The notes below the pieces were generated by a model. The model saw only the letters and a list, made by a program, of their open reading frames with translations. It was not told the DNA's origin and made no database searches. Below, piece by piece: positions 12,761-23,997 of a stretch of 64,000 nucleotides of DNA. The translations under genes and the position numbers were made by a program. This stretch comes from Nyssa sinensis. Taxonomy: Eukaryota > Streptophyta > Magnoliopsida > Cornales > Nyssaceae. The DNA lies in NCBI GenBank assembly GCA_008638375.1, contig CM018050.1, positions 26,851,097 through 26,915,096 of the forward strand, in the 5' to 3' direction. Position 1 is the stretch's first letter, and each line of letters begins with the position of its first letter.

Positions 12761-12968
12761 GATTGGAATCCAACCCAAAAGTTCAAATATCCCTACCTCA
12801 ACCGGTTGCTTTAGAGAGAGAAACAATGAGGAGAGAGCTTGAGTTAGTTCTCATAGGTGTCAAGCCTTCCAGTCCAGCCTCTACTTCTCTTTTCCTTGTC
12901 TTCTTTTCCTTTTTTTCCTTTCTCTTCTTTCCGTCTTTGGTTTTCTTCCTTCTTGGTTCGGTTGCACA

Positions 12969-13010
12969 GTGTGTGTGTATGTGTTACACACACACACACA
13001 CACACAACAC
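12969..13010. repeat. GT run facing a CA run (hairpin-capable microsatellite)
   Basis: GTGTGTGTGT near 12969 is followed within about 10 bases by a (CA)n run at 12986-13006. The two can pair as an imperfect hairpin. Confidence 0.8.
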
Positions 13011-13144
13011 ATATACAGACACACTCACTGTTTTGCTATCTTTCTTTCTATCTCAAACACACGCACAACACACTCACAATTCCTCTCTTCTCTCCCCTTG
13101 AACATACACACAAACTCGTATGAACACACCCACTCCCACCAAAT

Positions 13145-13172
<28 letters not shown>
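13145..13172. repeat. (AG)14 microsatellite
   Basis: An uninterrupted AG dinucleotide run followed by GGGAGATTC. Confidence 0.95.
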
Positions 13173-13177
<5 letters not shown>

Positions 13178-13600
13178 TTCAGAAAGGTGGAGAGGGTAGG
13201 TCTACTGAAAGTGGGAGGGAAATGGGGAGAAAGGTGATGGCTCGTGTAAGGATTATGTCCCATCAAGCACATGGGCTACTTTTTGGTTCCCCTATGGTGT
13301 ACCCTCACACAACAAAAACAACTCTACATTGGATCCCCTTATAACCAATCAAATGATGACATATGTCCTTATCTAGAAAGCCCAACCAAGATTCTTGAGG
13401 TAGTTTTGCACATCTCCCAGTGCACCACATGGCCAATTGGCCAAATATGCGTGTGCACATGTCCGAACATGAACTGTCTCGAAATTGCACTAAAATTGGC
13501 ACCCTAGCAAATTTCGATTGCTTTGATTCCAAATATACTATTCGTCTCTCCAAATTGAATCGTTTGCATTCTCATAATTATATGCGTTCCATAAATAATT

Positions 13601-15110
13601 ATGTAACCCCGTGACTCACACCAATTTCGAATAAATTCTCAAACATTCAGTTTAGTGTTACTGTGTCATACTAGTGGTTTACTAGTTGATTTCATAATTA
13701 ATTTGACATTCATCGATGAAATGCCTATCTAGCTTCACTTAGTGCTAGCAATTTACCAAATTGCCCTTTATGATTTTTTGAATATTTACAGTTATCCTTT
13801 ACAAGCTAATGAATAAAATAATGTCGAATATCTATGCGTTTTGTCCTAGAATGCTGAACAAGGATTCTTTGAAATACTTAATGGCACTCGAGTTATTACA
13901 ATAAACATCATGCCAACATTTAGACCATAATCCCTCAACATTTGTCTCATCTGCAACAACTAAGCATAACAACTAACAGTTGCAATGTGCTCAACCCTAT
14001 AATACAAATTATTTTTGCAAATTTCCTAAGATTTTCTAAGAAAGACAGAGAAAATAAAACTAAAGGAAATCCTAAGGAAAAACAGAAAAAGCATTTTATT
14101 GGATTATTAAAGATGAGCATGAAGTACTAGATACCTTAAACTACTTGGCTCCTTCCTAATCACTTGAGAAAAGAATTCACTTTTCCATATAAAATGTGCC
14201 TGAAGTTCTCCTTTCTAATCCAAACCTACCTAAGGCTTAGATATATCTAGTTTAAACTCAACAACAGTTTTTTTCTTTGTTTTTGTTTGTTCCAATCTTT
14301 GAACCATTTTTAGATTTTGTTACATTAGTCATCTTGATATTTTTTTTCAGCTAGATTTTGTTAAAATTTGTTTATTCTATTTTTTTTATTTAATGATAAT
14401 GCATTGCACAGTGTTACTGTAGTGGGAGAGGTGTTAATTTTCTATAATAACAAACAAAAAAAAAAACAAGTCACCCTTGTTCACAAGGACGTTATCATCC
14501 TAGTCCATCATCGACAATTTGCTCTTATATTTATTTGTAAATGTGTAACCAAATAGCTCACCCATCATTTTATCAATACACATTAATCCACCTACCCATG
14601 GAAAATATGGCATGGCATCGCCTGGCCTGGCCATTTTTAGTCAACACACAATAATCCACCTACCTTATAAAATCCATGTGCTTTCTGAAAATTTGAGCAG
14701 TCAAATCAACATTATCATCGTTGTTGTCCTTGGGGCTTAGACAAACATTTACCACTAAGTTTGGTCGTCTACAAAAGTCATTTCATCCCCTATTACCTAA
14801 TCTAGTGAGGAACGTGAAAGAGAATCAAACACGTTTAATTCCTTATAAAACAAGTAACACACGCACTCCTCACCCAAAGAAAACAAATCTCAAATTTCTA
14901 AACAAAAATATATTATTGATAATCTGAATAATAAAGACTGAATTATTTCATATATAAAGGATAAGACTATTACTAATCTAAATAGGAATCAACTAATTCC
15001 TTATACTAGTCCTATTACAATTAAGAAATTATAACTAATTTTGAAAAAGAGAAAAAATCCAAAATTAATAAAAATTTAGGATTTTTAGAAAACTAAAAAC
15101 ATTATCATAC
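13601..15110. other. Intergenic DNA, no gene recognised
   Basis: The start (TGTAACCCCGTGACTCACAC at about 13601) is reminiscent of the TGTCACACCCCG ends of large gypsy LTRs, but no partner end is seen. The rest is AT-rich and has no coding similarity that can be recognised. Confidence 0.4.
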
Positions 15111-15117
15111 TAGGAAA

Positions 15118-15700
15118 CTATATATAGTATATATATATATATATAAATGGTTGTACATATAATATATATAACATGTTATATATAATTTTTTTTATATCAG
15201 TAAAGTCTGCTATATATAAAATATATACAATATGTATATATACATAAATACATACATACATACTATCTAACATGTTATAACCTGTATATATACATAATAT
15301 ATATAACCTGTTATACATACACATATATATATATATATATTATCTAACCTGTTATATATAAAATATATAATATTTATATAACATATATATATAACCTACT
15401 TTATATATAATATGTATAACCTGCTATATATATTATATTATATATATAATATGTATATAACATATATACATATATATTTGCATATAATTAGAACCATGTT
15501 TTTAGATAAAGAAATAAATAGTAAATTTGGTATGTCAGGTAAAACTGGACACGACTAGAACCAAATATTTTTGAGTTTGGTCTGTTCGGTTCTATCACTG
15601 TTGCAGTTCGGTTCCGGTTCTAATTTTTTAGAACCGTTCAAGGTCAGATCGGTTCCGGTTCTTGTATAATCCGACCCAACCCAACCCATGTGCACCCATA
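15118..15700. repeat. TA-rich repeat followed by GGTTCCGGTTC-type repeat
   Basis: From 15118 to 15480 the DNA is built of TA runs with a recurring phrase of the type TATAACCTGTTATATATA (near 15170, 15280, 15305, 15345 and 15415). From about 15590 to 15700 there are GGTTCCGGTTC units and a GTGCACCCATA end typical of non-autonomous hAT-like plant elements. A matching left end was not found. Confidence 0.5.
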
Positions 15701-15703
15701 CTA

Positions 15704-15869
15704 ATTAGTGCCTAACCTAATGATAATTTACGAATTATATTCCTTTATTTGTATAAAAAAAAAGGATAATAGTTTGGTGAAAGATGATTAGTGCCTAACC
15801 TAATGATAATTTAAGAATTATATTCTGCTATTTGTATAAAAAAAGGGTAACAGTTTTGTAAAAGAAGAT
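15704..15869. repeat. 83-bp direct tandem duplication
   Basis: ATTAGTGCCTAACCTAATGA begins at 15704 and again at 15787. The two copies share the phrase through the following AT-rich tract and poly-A run, with small changes. Non-coding. Confidence 0.8.
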
Positions 15870-16560
15870 AGTGGTTATGGTCTTGAGAAAATCAAATAAA
15901 ATAGGAAAATTGTCATTTCCTTTCCTTTTATTTGACTCTTTTTGAAAGAGATAAGATCAGATCAATTTCAAACATTTAATTAATATTTTTTTATTGAATA
16001 TACATATTAAAGTATGTAATATACATGTGGTAAGATTTATGTTGGTTTGGAGTCGGATTAGGAATTGGAGTAAAAAGACTAATGTTAGAGGAGCACAACA
16101 AATATATAAAGAAGAAGATTTAACATTTAATTGTTTGTGTTTGTTTATATGAAATTGTGCTTTGAGCTGGTGGTCCTGTTGTAGGATATAAATTCTCGAG
16201 GGACCACTGAACAATGAAACTGTTCAATTTGGACATACATTTCACCACAAGAAACAGAGAAGATACCCCAGAGTTTGGGGTTATGTTAATAAACCAGCTT
16301 TATAGGGCACAACAGAATTAGCCTTTTTTCTTTTTCTGTGAATGTGATTGCACTAAACAAGCCAAAGGGAATGGGATCTTCAGAGAAAAAAAAAAAAACA
16401 GAACAGAGTAAGAGGAGAAGAAGCATTAAAATAAGTTCATACGGTCTCTCATGTTACATAGAAGTTTCTTTTTTACTAAATAAAGCAAAAGATTAGAATA
16501 GCAAAAGATTAGAATGACAAATTTATATTGCTATGAAATGAATCAGAGAGGGTTACCATT
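15870..16560. other. Intergenic DNA between repeats and NLR pseudogene
   Basis: No gene or recognisable repeat is seen in this AT-rich stretch. It lies on the 3' side of the minus-strand NLR pseudogene. Confidence 0.5.
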
Positions 16561-16564
16561 TTAT

Positions 16565-17010
16565 TCATTCTGATTGTGTTGCATTGGATCTCTTACCCTT
16601 GAATAGCCATCAATCAAAGCTTAATAGACCTGAAGAAATTATAGACAAAAAAGAATTATGTGATTTATTTTTTATATTCAGTAAGATAGCATAGAAGTGA
16701 CAACAAAGGATGTAAGGTTGAGGAGGATACTAGGAAAAACCTAGAGAATGAATATGATTAAATGTGTTAAGGTCCTTTACCATCTTGTTCATTTTGACGG
16801 TCTTGCATTGGAACTCCTATTGTTTACCAATCATCAACGCTTGATTCAACTAAAGAAATTGTAGACAAAACAGAATTATGTGATTGATTTTGATATTCAA
16901 TAAGGCACTGTAACAGTGATGATAAAGGAAGTAAGGTTGAGATGGATAATGGGAAAAACCTGGATGGCGAGCTGAACAAATTTGATTGAATGTGTTGAGG
17001 TCCATCCCAT
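16565..17010 (-). repeat. ~225-bp tandem duplication at 3' end of NLR pseudogene
   Basis: The right copy (from about 16795) and the left copy (from about 16570) share TTGCATTGGA, ATAGACAAAA.AGAATTATGTGAT, AAGGATGTAAGGTTGAG-type and AAATGTGTTRAGGTCC phrases in the same order. The duplicated block covers the last LRR-coding bases and the 3' flank, as in the intact NLR gene. Confidence 0.65.
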
Positions 17011-17625
17011 CAATTTTGACAACAGGGACACGATCAATCCGGTCAGGTAGAGACAACAATTTAGGGCAATTTATAATTTCCACCGTTCTAAGTGATGCAA
17101 GACTTGCAAACGACTCTGATAGCGTCACCAGATTTGGACAATGAGCTACTCTCAATTCCTTAAGGGCAGTGAGGTGTCTCATGCTAGATGGAAACGAAGC
17201 TAGCTTTGGACAACGAGTTGCATCCAAAATCTGAAGGCCAGTGATCTTTCCGATCCCTTCAGTTAAAGACGTCAATTCATCACTATAACAAATCACCAAT
17301 GTCCGGAGAGAAGTCAACCTGCCAATCACTTTCTCCCGTAGAGAAGTTGAAGTTGTTGAGAAATTCAAAACTCGTAGGTTGATTAAATTTTCAAAAGTTT
17401 TGGGCAATTCACAGAGATATGTTTCTGTAAGGTCCAAAAATTGCAAGTTCACCAGCCTTCCAAAAGATTCTGGTAGGGTCTTTGCATCATCATTCATTGC
17501 GAGCGAAAAAAGGCATAAATGCTTTGAGATCTCCAATGGAACTCAGCACCTTAAAGTTCAAATTGTGGAAAAGTAGCAAGCGTAAGAATCCAAAATTCGA
17601 GATTAGCGATGTGGTCATGAATTGA
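16905..17625 (-). pseudogene. LRR-only fragment of a CNL gene, inverted relative to 3243-5606
   Basis: Reading from right to left, about 215 codons match the C-terminal LRR region of the NLR at 3243-5606. Shared stretches include TLPESFGRLVNLQ, EKVIGRLTSLR, TLSESFASLASLR and CPKLLSLPDRIDRVPVVKIDG. Near 17520 an extra A breaks the frame, in the segment that in the intact gene reads SSIGDLKHLSLF. DNA similarity continues upstream to about 17625 (ATTTTGGATTCTTACGC) and then fades. No NB-ARC or coiled-coil part is found, and there is no ATG in frame before the LRRs. It is a truncated, frameshifted paralogue about 11 kb from the intact gene. Confidence 0.85.
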
Positions 17626-17639
17626 AAGAGACCCTATGC

Positions 17640-19262
17640 TCCCTTTCCGGAAGGAGATCATTGATGTGAGAGAGAGAGACTCTAAACATCCCTATTTGTT
17701 ATTGGCCATGAAAAAAAATTGTTGTGTCTTGGAACTCTAATAGCCCCAAGGATTCAACTTGTCAAATGAAGAAGAACCTTGAATTTTATTTAATATATAT
17801 TCAATAATTTCTAATTTGAACCATTATTTTCTATTAATAACCCCTTTGCTAAATATTAATCTATGCAGCACTCCCCAATATGTGACCTCAATATTGCCAA
17901 ATGAAACATAATAATAAAAAGGAAAAGTTAATGACATAAATTATGTATACACACATACCATGCATATGTACAACTATGTTCCTTGTGTCTTAATCTTTCA
18001 GGATTTATCATGTCAGACAACCTGTGTCCATGCTGACACTCAAGTACTCAATACGCAGTGTCTGTGCCCACAAATCATTAGGGGAAACTAGATCGACGGA
18101 AACAAAATTATTCCAAAGCATTTTGTCATGAATCTATATTTAGGCAGTTATTTACAATGATTAAAAGAAAATTTTATTCCCTACCTTTCAATTTATAAAT
18201 AATAACTACGAACAGGAAATGCAACTGATGTCATTTCCTTAAAATTGTAATATAAAAGATTGTCCGGCCAAAAACGAAAAGGGGTGGAGGGACATTATCC
18301 AATGTTGGTCCCACCTACGCGGGGTGCTGAGAGGGATAACCCAACTTTTGGGATTATCTTAAACAAGGTGGCTTCTCTCATACTCCAATCTGCATTCTCA
18401 TGCTTGCCCCATGAGCGTTTTACCATTGGACCAATAAACAACCCTTAAAGATTGTTAATCATACAACAAAATAGAATCATGTCCAAATGGATGAAGAAGA
18501 ACTACAGAAAAATTGAAATTACTGGATAGAAATTTTTGTGCACATGAAAAGACAAACACAAGAATGTGTCGGGATAATTGTAAATAAAAATTTCAGAGAG
18601 GAAATTGAAAAAACTAAGAGAACACAAAAATAATACAATATTAATATAGCTTTGATTAAGAAGAGAGACAATTAAGAAGATCAGAGTGCATGGCAACTTT
18701 TAGATGAATTAATTAACAAAAAATTTTGAGAAAATAAACGAGGATAAATTCATCAACTACCAGGCCAATATATATATATATATATATATATAAGAGAAGA
18801 ATCATATGGCCATGCAAGGAAAGATAGAGCAAGATTTATGAAAGTACATGGCAACAATTAATTTCGGGGGAAAAAAAGAGGCACAAGAGGTGCGATCTCA
18901 GACTTTAAACCGCATATGATCATGAAATCAGCAATCAAATCCTTTGACAAATCAACGAAAGACATCTAAATTTGATTTTAGTCATAGTAAAAAAAAAAAA
19001 AAAGACTTATCTTCTTACAAGGGGGGTAGATCTCATAATATGTGAGTATTGCAAAGTTATACCAAAAATTAAACAACCTTGGTTGGTAGCACAGATGTGT
19101 CTTACAAGATGGAAAAGAAACAAAGAAAATAGGCAACAGCGAACAAGGTGGTAAAACATGAAAGATAAAACTTAAAAATTATTTAGTGATAAGATAAAAG
19201 AATGATAATGATATCTGGATGAGGTACTAATGTTATATGAGATGGTTGATTTTACTAAAAAA
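17640..19262. other. Intergenic DNA with TA microsatellite
   Basis: No gene is supported. A (TA)12 run lies at 18769-18792. At 18255-18440 a moderately GC-rich stretch (TTGGTCCCACCTACGCGGGG...) recalls a phrase at about 26168, so it may be a shared short interspersed repeat, but no ends can be defined. Confidence 0.4.
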
Positions 19263-21595
19263 GCAATGTTTTAGAAAGCAAAGGCATAAGGCCAGGCATT
19301 TGAGCCCTTGTGAGGCAAGAGGTAAGCCTCGAGGTGCTGAGATGTTAGCTTTTCAAGTATGTTAGAAACAAAGGGTGATGTAGGACAGACATGGTACCCT
19401 AAAAATAAGGAAACTTATTTTAGAGTTGTCTTATGATTTTTAGTTTCCAAATTTGAACCTATCTGAAATTGATTATCTTCATTGTTTTTTATTCAAAATA
19501 TGATTATTTTATTAGGATTAGTATAAGAAATAGTCTAGTAGTCTTTATTGTATTAGGATCATGATAAAAATAGGAGTTATGGTTTCCTAGTCAAAAGAGT
19601 AGTATTCTAGCTCTATGAATTATAGTGAATTTATTCTCTTGTTTGGGTTAGGAGTCCCCATGTTGCTTGGTTTCTATAAATTCGACGTGTTCGATTCTCC
19701 TTCACGTTTTCGTTCCGCATTATTTGGTATCAGAGCGAGGATTTGCCTGGACTCAATGGCAATTCATATAGACGGAATTTTTATCCTATAGACGACATTC
19801 GTACGAGACTATCCGTTATTCAGTTTAGAGTCTCAAATACAAGAGAATCGTGAAGATAATGGGTATTACACTAATGATGGAGCTCGCAGCAAATTTGTTC
19901 GTGTACACGTTTCTATTCAGAAAGCTATGCGTTATTACGAAAGACTTCTTGACTTTGATGGTAATTTTTAAAAACTATGATATATGATTTGAATGATTGT
20001 CTTGATGATTTGACACTTTTAGAAGAAAAATATATTTTTGGGCTTAAGTTAAGCTTATAGGCTCAGCGAAACGATGGTGGCTTGACTTACAGAAGAATAG
20101 ACAATTGCAAAGAAAAAGATGCATCTGTTCATGACCAAGAATAATGAGACTACTAATGAATAGATTTTTGCCAATAAATTATTTGTAGATTTTAGAAAAT
20201 AAAAATAGGTCAACATGGAAAAAGTACAAGAAAAATCTAAAATTGTTAACGTGACTTCAATTAATAAGGTTATAGATATTGAACCGTTGAAAGAAGTTCA
20301 CATCCTTGTAGAAGATTCTTTTGTCGCGGAAAGTACACATCACGTTATTTCATCCATTGAAAAAGACTACAAAGAGTTGGAAAAAAATAAAGTTGAATTT
20401 ATTTTTATTCATGTTGCTGAAATAAGTTGGTGCAGATGATAAAAAAGAGGAATTGAATGAAAATTTTATTGTGGAAAAATAAGAAAATTCAGATTTAATA
20501 GATTTAACCAACTCTTTTATGGAAGAAAAATAAGAAATTTCTACGGCAATGGTCAACTTTAAAGATAAAGACGAACCTGAATTAGTGAAAGATGATGACT
20601 ATGATGCTTCTAAGAAGATTGAAATTGTAATGGATCAAGAAAATAATTTTTATTTTATTACTGGAGCATTATTATCATCAGAAAAGAGCCTAAATTTACA
20701 GACTTCATGGAAGATGTGGCAGAAGAAATTCAAAAATATTTAATTGTTTTTCATAAGATTCAACTGTTATTACCGGGTTATGGAAGAGTCCGTGGTCGCG
20801 TACATCCAGTCAACTCGAGGACGAGTTCTTTTCAAGCAGGGTAGACTGATGTAGCTAAAAATAAGGAAACTTATTTTAGAGTTATATTAGGATTTTTAGT
20901 TTCTAAATTTGAGTCTATCTCAAATTGGTTATCTTTATTATTTTTTATTCAAAATATGATTCTTTATTTTATTAGGATTAGTCTAAGAAATATAGGAATT
21001 AGTAGTTTCATATTCGAACTAGTAGTCTTTATTGTATTAGAATTACGATAAAAATAGGAGTTCTGATTTTCTAGTCAAAATAGTAATATTCTAGCTCTAC
21101 GAATTTTAGAGAATTTATTCTCTTGTTTGGGGGAGAAGTCCCCATAGTACTTGGTTTATAAAAAATTCGACGTATTCGATTCTCCTTCACGTTTTCGTTC
21201 CACATTAGAGGGAGAGAAGAAATAGTAAAAAATAAAGTAAGAAAAGAAGTTCGAAATAGAATGGGTCTTTTACTATAAAAAGGAAACTCATAACTAAACC
21301 TATAGAAGTCTTAAATATAGCTGACTTTTTAAACCATAATAAACATTCTTGTAATAAAAATGCTTCTTTTAACCACATCAAATCAAATTATTAAAATTTG
21401 ATATAAAAGGGGTCATATTTGCTTCTCCATTGAGTTATTTGCCTTTTGTGCCTTAGGCATGGCCTAACTCCCTAAAGCATAAGCTTCCCAGCAAGTTCAT
21501 TATATTTTTTATCCCTAGAAGCTTTTTTCTTACATCTTGTCTCAAGACGCACCTTGAGGCTCGCATTTTCAACGCTTTTTAAAACATCGATTAAA
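19263..21595. mobile_element. Foldback-type element with short terminal inverted repeats
   Basis: The left edge (CAATGTTTTAGAAAGC, then AAGCCTCGAGGTGCTGAGAT near 19325) is inverted at the right edge (reverse complement reads CGATGTTTTAAAAAGC..., GAGCCTCAAGGTGCGTCTTG). This resembles the common plant foldback repeat with ATGTTTTAAAARGCG ends. Arms are imperfect and no target duplication could be confirmed. An LTR element sits inside. Confidence 0.5.
19376..21204 (+). mobile_element. Non-autonomous LTR retrotransposon, 1.8 kb
   Basis: Two direct LTRs of about 345-358 bp flank about 1.1 kb. Both LTRs share AAAATAAGGAAACTTATTTT near the start and GATTCTCCTTCACGTTTTCG near the end. After the left LTR comes TGGTATCAGAGC at 19725, the primer site complementary to initiator tRNA-Met. 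Before the right LTR is CTCGAGGACGAGTTCTTTTC plus a degenerate purine tract, the usual end of a Ty3/gypsy internal region. The inside has only broken short frames (such as 20215-20439) with no recognisable polymerase. The LTRs differ at many sites and by an extra ~17 bp near 19383 in the left LTR, so the insertion is old. Confidence 0.75.
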
Positions 21596-21922
21596 AGAGA
21601 AGTAACATTGATCCGTGCACAATCTAAGAGAATATGACATCATTTGAATAAACTTGATTGTTGAATAGGAATTTTTTATGGCAATTACTGTCAAAAAAGA
21701 AATCCCACTTAATTAGTACAAGATTCCCATCCTCATCTCTAGAGTGTATAATACGCCAAGTAAACTTAAAGAGTAGCAACAAAACTCTTGATTGATCAAT
21801 GCAAGTGAACTAATTCAGGAATGACATGTTGCTTTCTAGACTATTTAGATAATTATGATTGATGGAATGCCCTTATCAAGCTAATCTCTAATGCTTTGTA
21901 GAAGTATTTTAGTCCAACGAGA
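21596..21922. other. Intergenic DNA
   Basis: No gene or clear repeat is seen between the foldback element and the 145-bp duplication. Confidence 0.5.
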
Positions 21923-22212
21923 ATTGTCACTTGCTAACCAAGCTTGTGAAATGAAGGGAAAAGCAGCCATATGTGATAAAGCTTGCAATATGGGTACGAA
22001 TGGGAAAACGTTCAATAATATAAGGTAGCCACGATAGGATCTGAGGCAATAAGGGAACTTAAATTTAATTGTCCCTTGGTAACCAAGCTTGTGAAATGAA
22101 GGGAAAAGCAGCCATATGTGATAAATCTTGCAATATAGGTACAAATGGGAAAACGTTCAATAATATAATGTAGCCACAATAGGAACTGAGGCAATAAGGG
22201 AACTTAAATTTA
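21923..22212. repeat. 145-bp tandem duplication, two near-identical copies
   Basis: ATTGTCACTTGCTAACCAAG at 21923 recurs as ATTGTCCCTTGGTAACCAAG at 22068. The copies match along their length (AAGGGAAAAGCAGCCATATG, GGGAAAACGTTCAATAATAT) with about ten differences. Frames across it are not recognisable proteins. Confidence 0.9.
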
Positions 22213-22905
22213 AAGCATTTAATGATCTATATCATAAGTCAAAAGGTGGGAAGAATGATGTGAAAAGGCTAGCTAGGATAAGGGAAAGGAAATTGGGCAT
22301 TGAAGGCAAGGATCGAGGAGATTTTCAAGTGAAGGGGCTTCAGACTAAGGAGGTGGAGCTATTCCGATGAGCTGTTTGATGAGAACCACACGAGATATTC
22401 AGGAGATTTTAATAACCATGCTGAGGTTATAGGTATATTTAAACTTAAGAATTACAGGCTTCCAACTTAAAGAAGCTTTAAAAAAGTACAGATAGGAATG
22501 GTTTTTAGCCTTCATGAATTAAAACTGAAGGATGGAAGTGTATAGGGGTTGATGGTGTATTGTACTTTAACTTGTCTAATAAGATCTTAAAGACTAGAAA
22601 ATTGTCTAATGAGTCATACCTGCACCAACTATTGTGATTTTGGTCAACCATGAGAGCAAACTATTGTCATAGGAAGTTCGCAAAGAGATTTAGGGAGAAT
22701 AATGGCCTAAATATGGTATCCATAAACATTGAAAAAGCATATGCTTCAAGAGACAATTGGGTAGGCTTTGGGGAAGAGCACATGAAGACCATATCCTTTT
22801 CCTTTAATCATCAATGAACTTGTTAAATAGATTCAAGAGGATAATCCAAGGTATGTTGTTCGCTGCTGATGACCTTGTCTAGCACGATGGTTTGAAGGGT
22901 GGAGT
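22213..22905 (+). pseudogene. Decayed LINE reverse-transcriptase remnant
   Basis: Broken frames give, in order, pieces typical of plant non-LTR reverse transcriptases: LARIRERKLGIEGKDRGDFQ near 22265 (compare the usual RLAKxRERKTRDLxQV), RWRSYSDELFDENHTRYSGD near 22350, LFNKILKTRKLSNES near 22575 and MLFAADDLV near 22855, which recalls the catalytic LFADD motif. Stops and frameshifts separate them. It is a strongly degraded internal piece without an endonuclease domain or poly-A tail that can be identified. Confidence 0.55.
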
Positions 22906-22929
22906 GATGGACACGGCAAAACTACCACC

Positions 22930-23215
22930 TCACACTCACAGATATTGCTCCAGAAAGATCTGAATGGAGAATAAATCCAATGCTTCCTGGGGATCTTCCA
23001 GTATCATAAGCCCCAGACCAATAGAGTGAGCATTGTTAACCAGTTGGTCAGTGCACTTGTTGCTTTCCTTAGTGTATGCTAATGTCTGCAGTTCTATGGC
23101 TTCCTAATAAGATCTCGGCAGTCATTGATGAGAGCTCCATACAGTGTATCGTGTCTGCTACTCTAGTTGTTTGAAGCGAAATTAATTGCTAACTCCGTGT
23201 TAAGAGTTCTATTTT
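22930..23215 (-). pseudogene. Decayed RNase H-like fragment (retroelement)
   Basis: On the minus strand the broken translation gives CYGALINDCRDLIRK, then HTLRKATSALTNWLT and LMILEDPQEALDLFS. This follows the order of the plant RVT_3-type RNase H domain at the end of many LINE ORF2 proteins. At least one frameshift and stops interrupt it. It lies 0.8 kb beyond the last FIS1 exon that could be found, on the same strand. Confidence 0.45.
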
Positions 23216-23997
23216 TCAACAAATATGATTCTTCTTTCATTTATCTGACTTCATACATCTGAAACAAAAGATATATATCATTGTATCAATTAACACAAAA
23301 TAGGATCTATTTGGATCATTTCAAAATTGAATTTTTTTTTGAAGATTATTAAAAAGAATCCAAAGGTTTAAGATGAGACCAATACTACATATATGCAGTG
23401 GAATTTAACCAGAAGTGGGAGTAGAAATGACAGGACTACGAAATTAATAGCCAACATATACCTAGATCATGACCATTTTATTCACTACAGATTTATTATT
23501 CATAAGGGAATATAAGAAGCAGTATGGTTCATAATAGCCAACATCTATCTAAAAATGACCATTTTCATCACCAAAGATCCATTAGTCAGAAGAAAATATA
23601 AGCAGCAGTATGGATCATAAACCTATAAGTGGCAACCACGCCCATTTTTGTCAACAATCACTTACCCAAATCAACTCAATTCAACAAAGACTTGTCCCAA
23701 TGATGACTCACATTAGCCATTATAATTAAGAATGGAAAAGTCATGCAAAAGGAACAGGGCTAGTCAACTATGTGTAGACAAAACTGACCGAAACTATTGA
23801 TATGGTATGGTGGATCTACAAAGAGTTCTACACTAATTTATCACTATCGAACTAAAAATGATTACTGACATATGCAAAAAAGTTGAAAGCCCTTTAATAA
23901 TGATGTGATGGTGATTCTCCGTAAAGGAAACAAAATACAATTCAGAATAGGATTTACAACCAACTATGCAAGATAAAACATGAAACAGCTAACAAAC
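23216..23997. repeat. Non-coding DNA with a ~90-bp direct duplication
   Basis: AATAGCCAACATATACCTAG at about 23449 and AATAGCCAACATCTATCTAA at about 23536 start two similar units that both end with AAGCAGCAGTATGG/AAGAAGCAGTATGG. No sequence resembling the last FIS1 exon (GITATA-type tail) was found here. Confidence 0.6.

Larger units (their letters stand above)
9000..13600. repeat. Decayed LTR-like non-coding repeat region with microsatellites
   Basis: No supportable gene. Phrases such as GGTGAGCCATAACGCTCAGT (about 10151) resemble the ATGAGCTAACAAAGCTCAGT in the solo LTR at about 43255. The stretch around 12050-12190 is rich in TTGACC-type motifs. Together with the length and lack of coding capacity, this suggests one or more degenerate large gypsy LTRs. 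No TG...CA ends or target duplications could be fixed. Frames at 12130-13500 are pyrimidine-rich or microsatellite translations and are not genes. Confidence 0.35.

Noticed and set aside
12130..13553. Cluster of overlapping frames around the microsatellites
   Set aside because: Translations of CT-rich and CA/TG runs (CVCVCVYIYI, THTHTH); no conserved protein.
15118..15324. Minus-strand frame in the TA-rich tract
   Set aside because: Translation of TATACA/TATATA repeats (YIYIYI), not a protein.
18255..18440. Possible SINE or tRNA gene
   Set aside because: Some tRNA-SINE-like phrases, but no A/B boxes at proper spacing and no target duplication.
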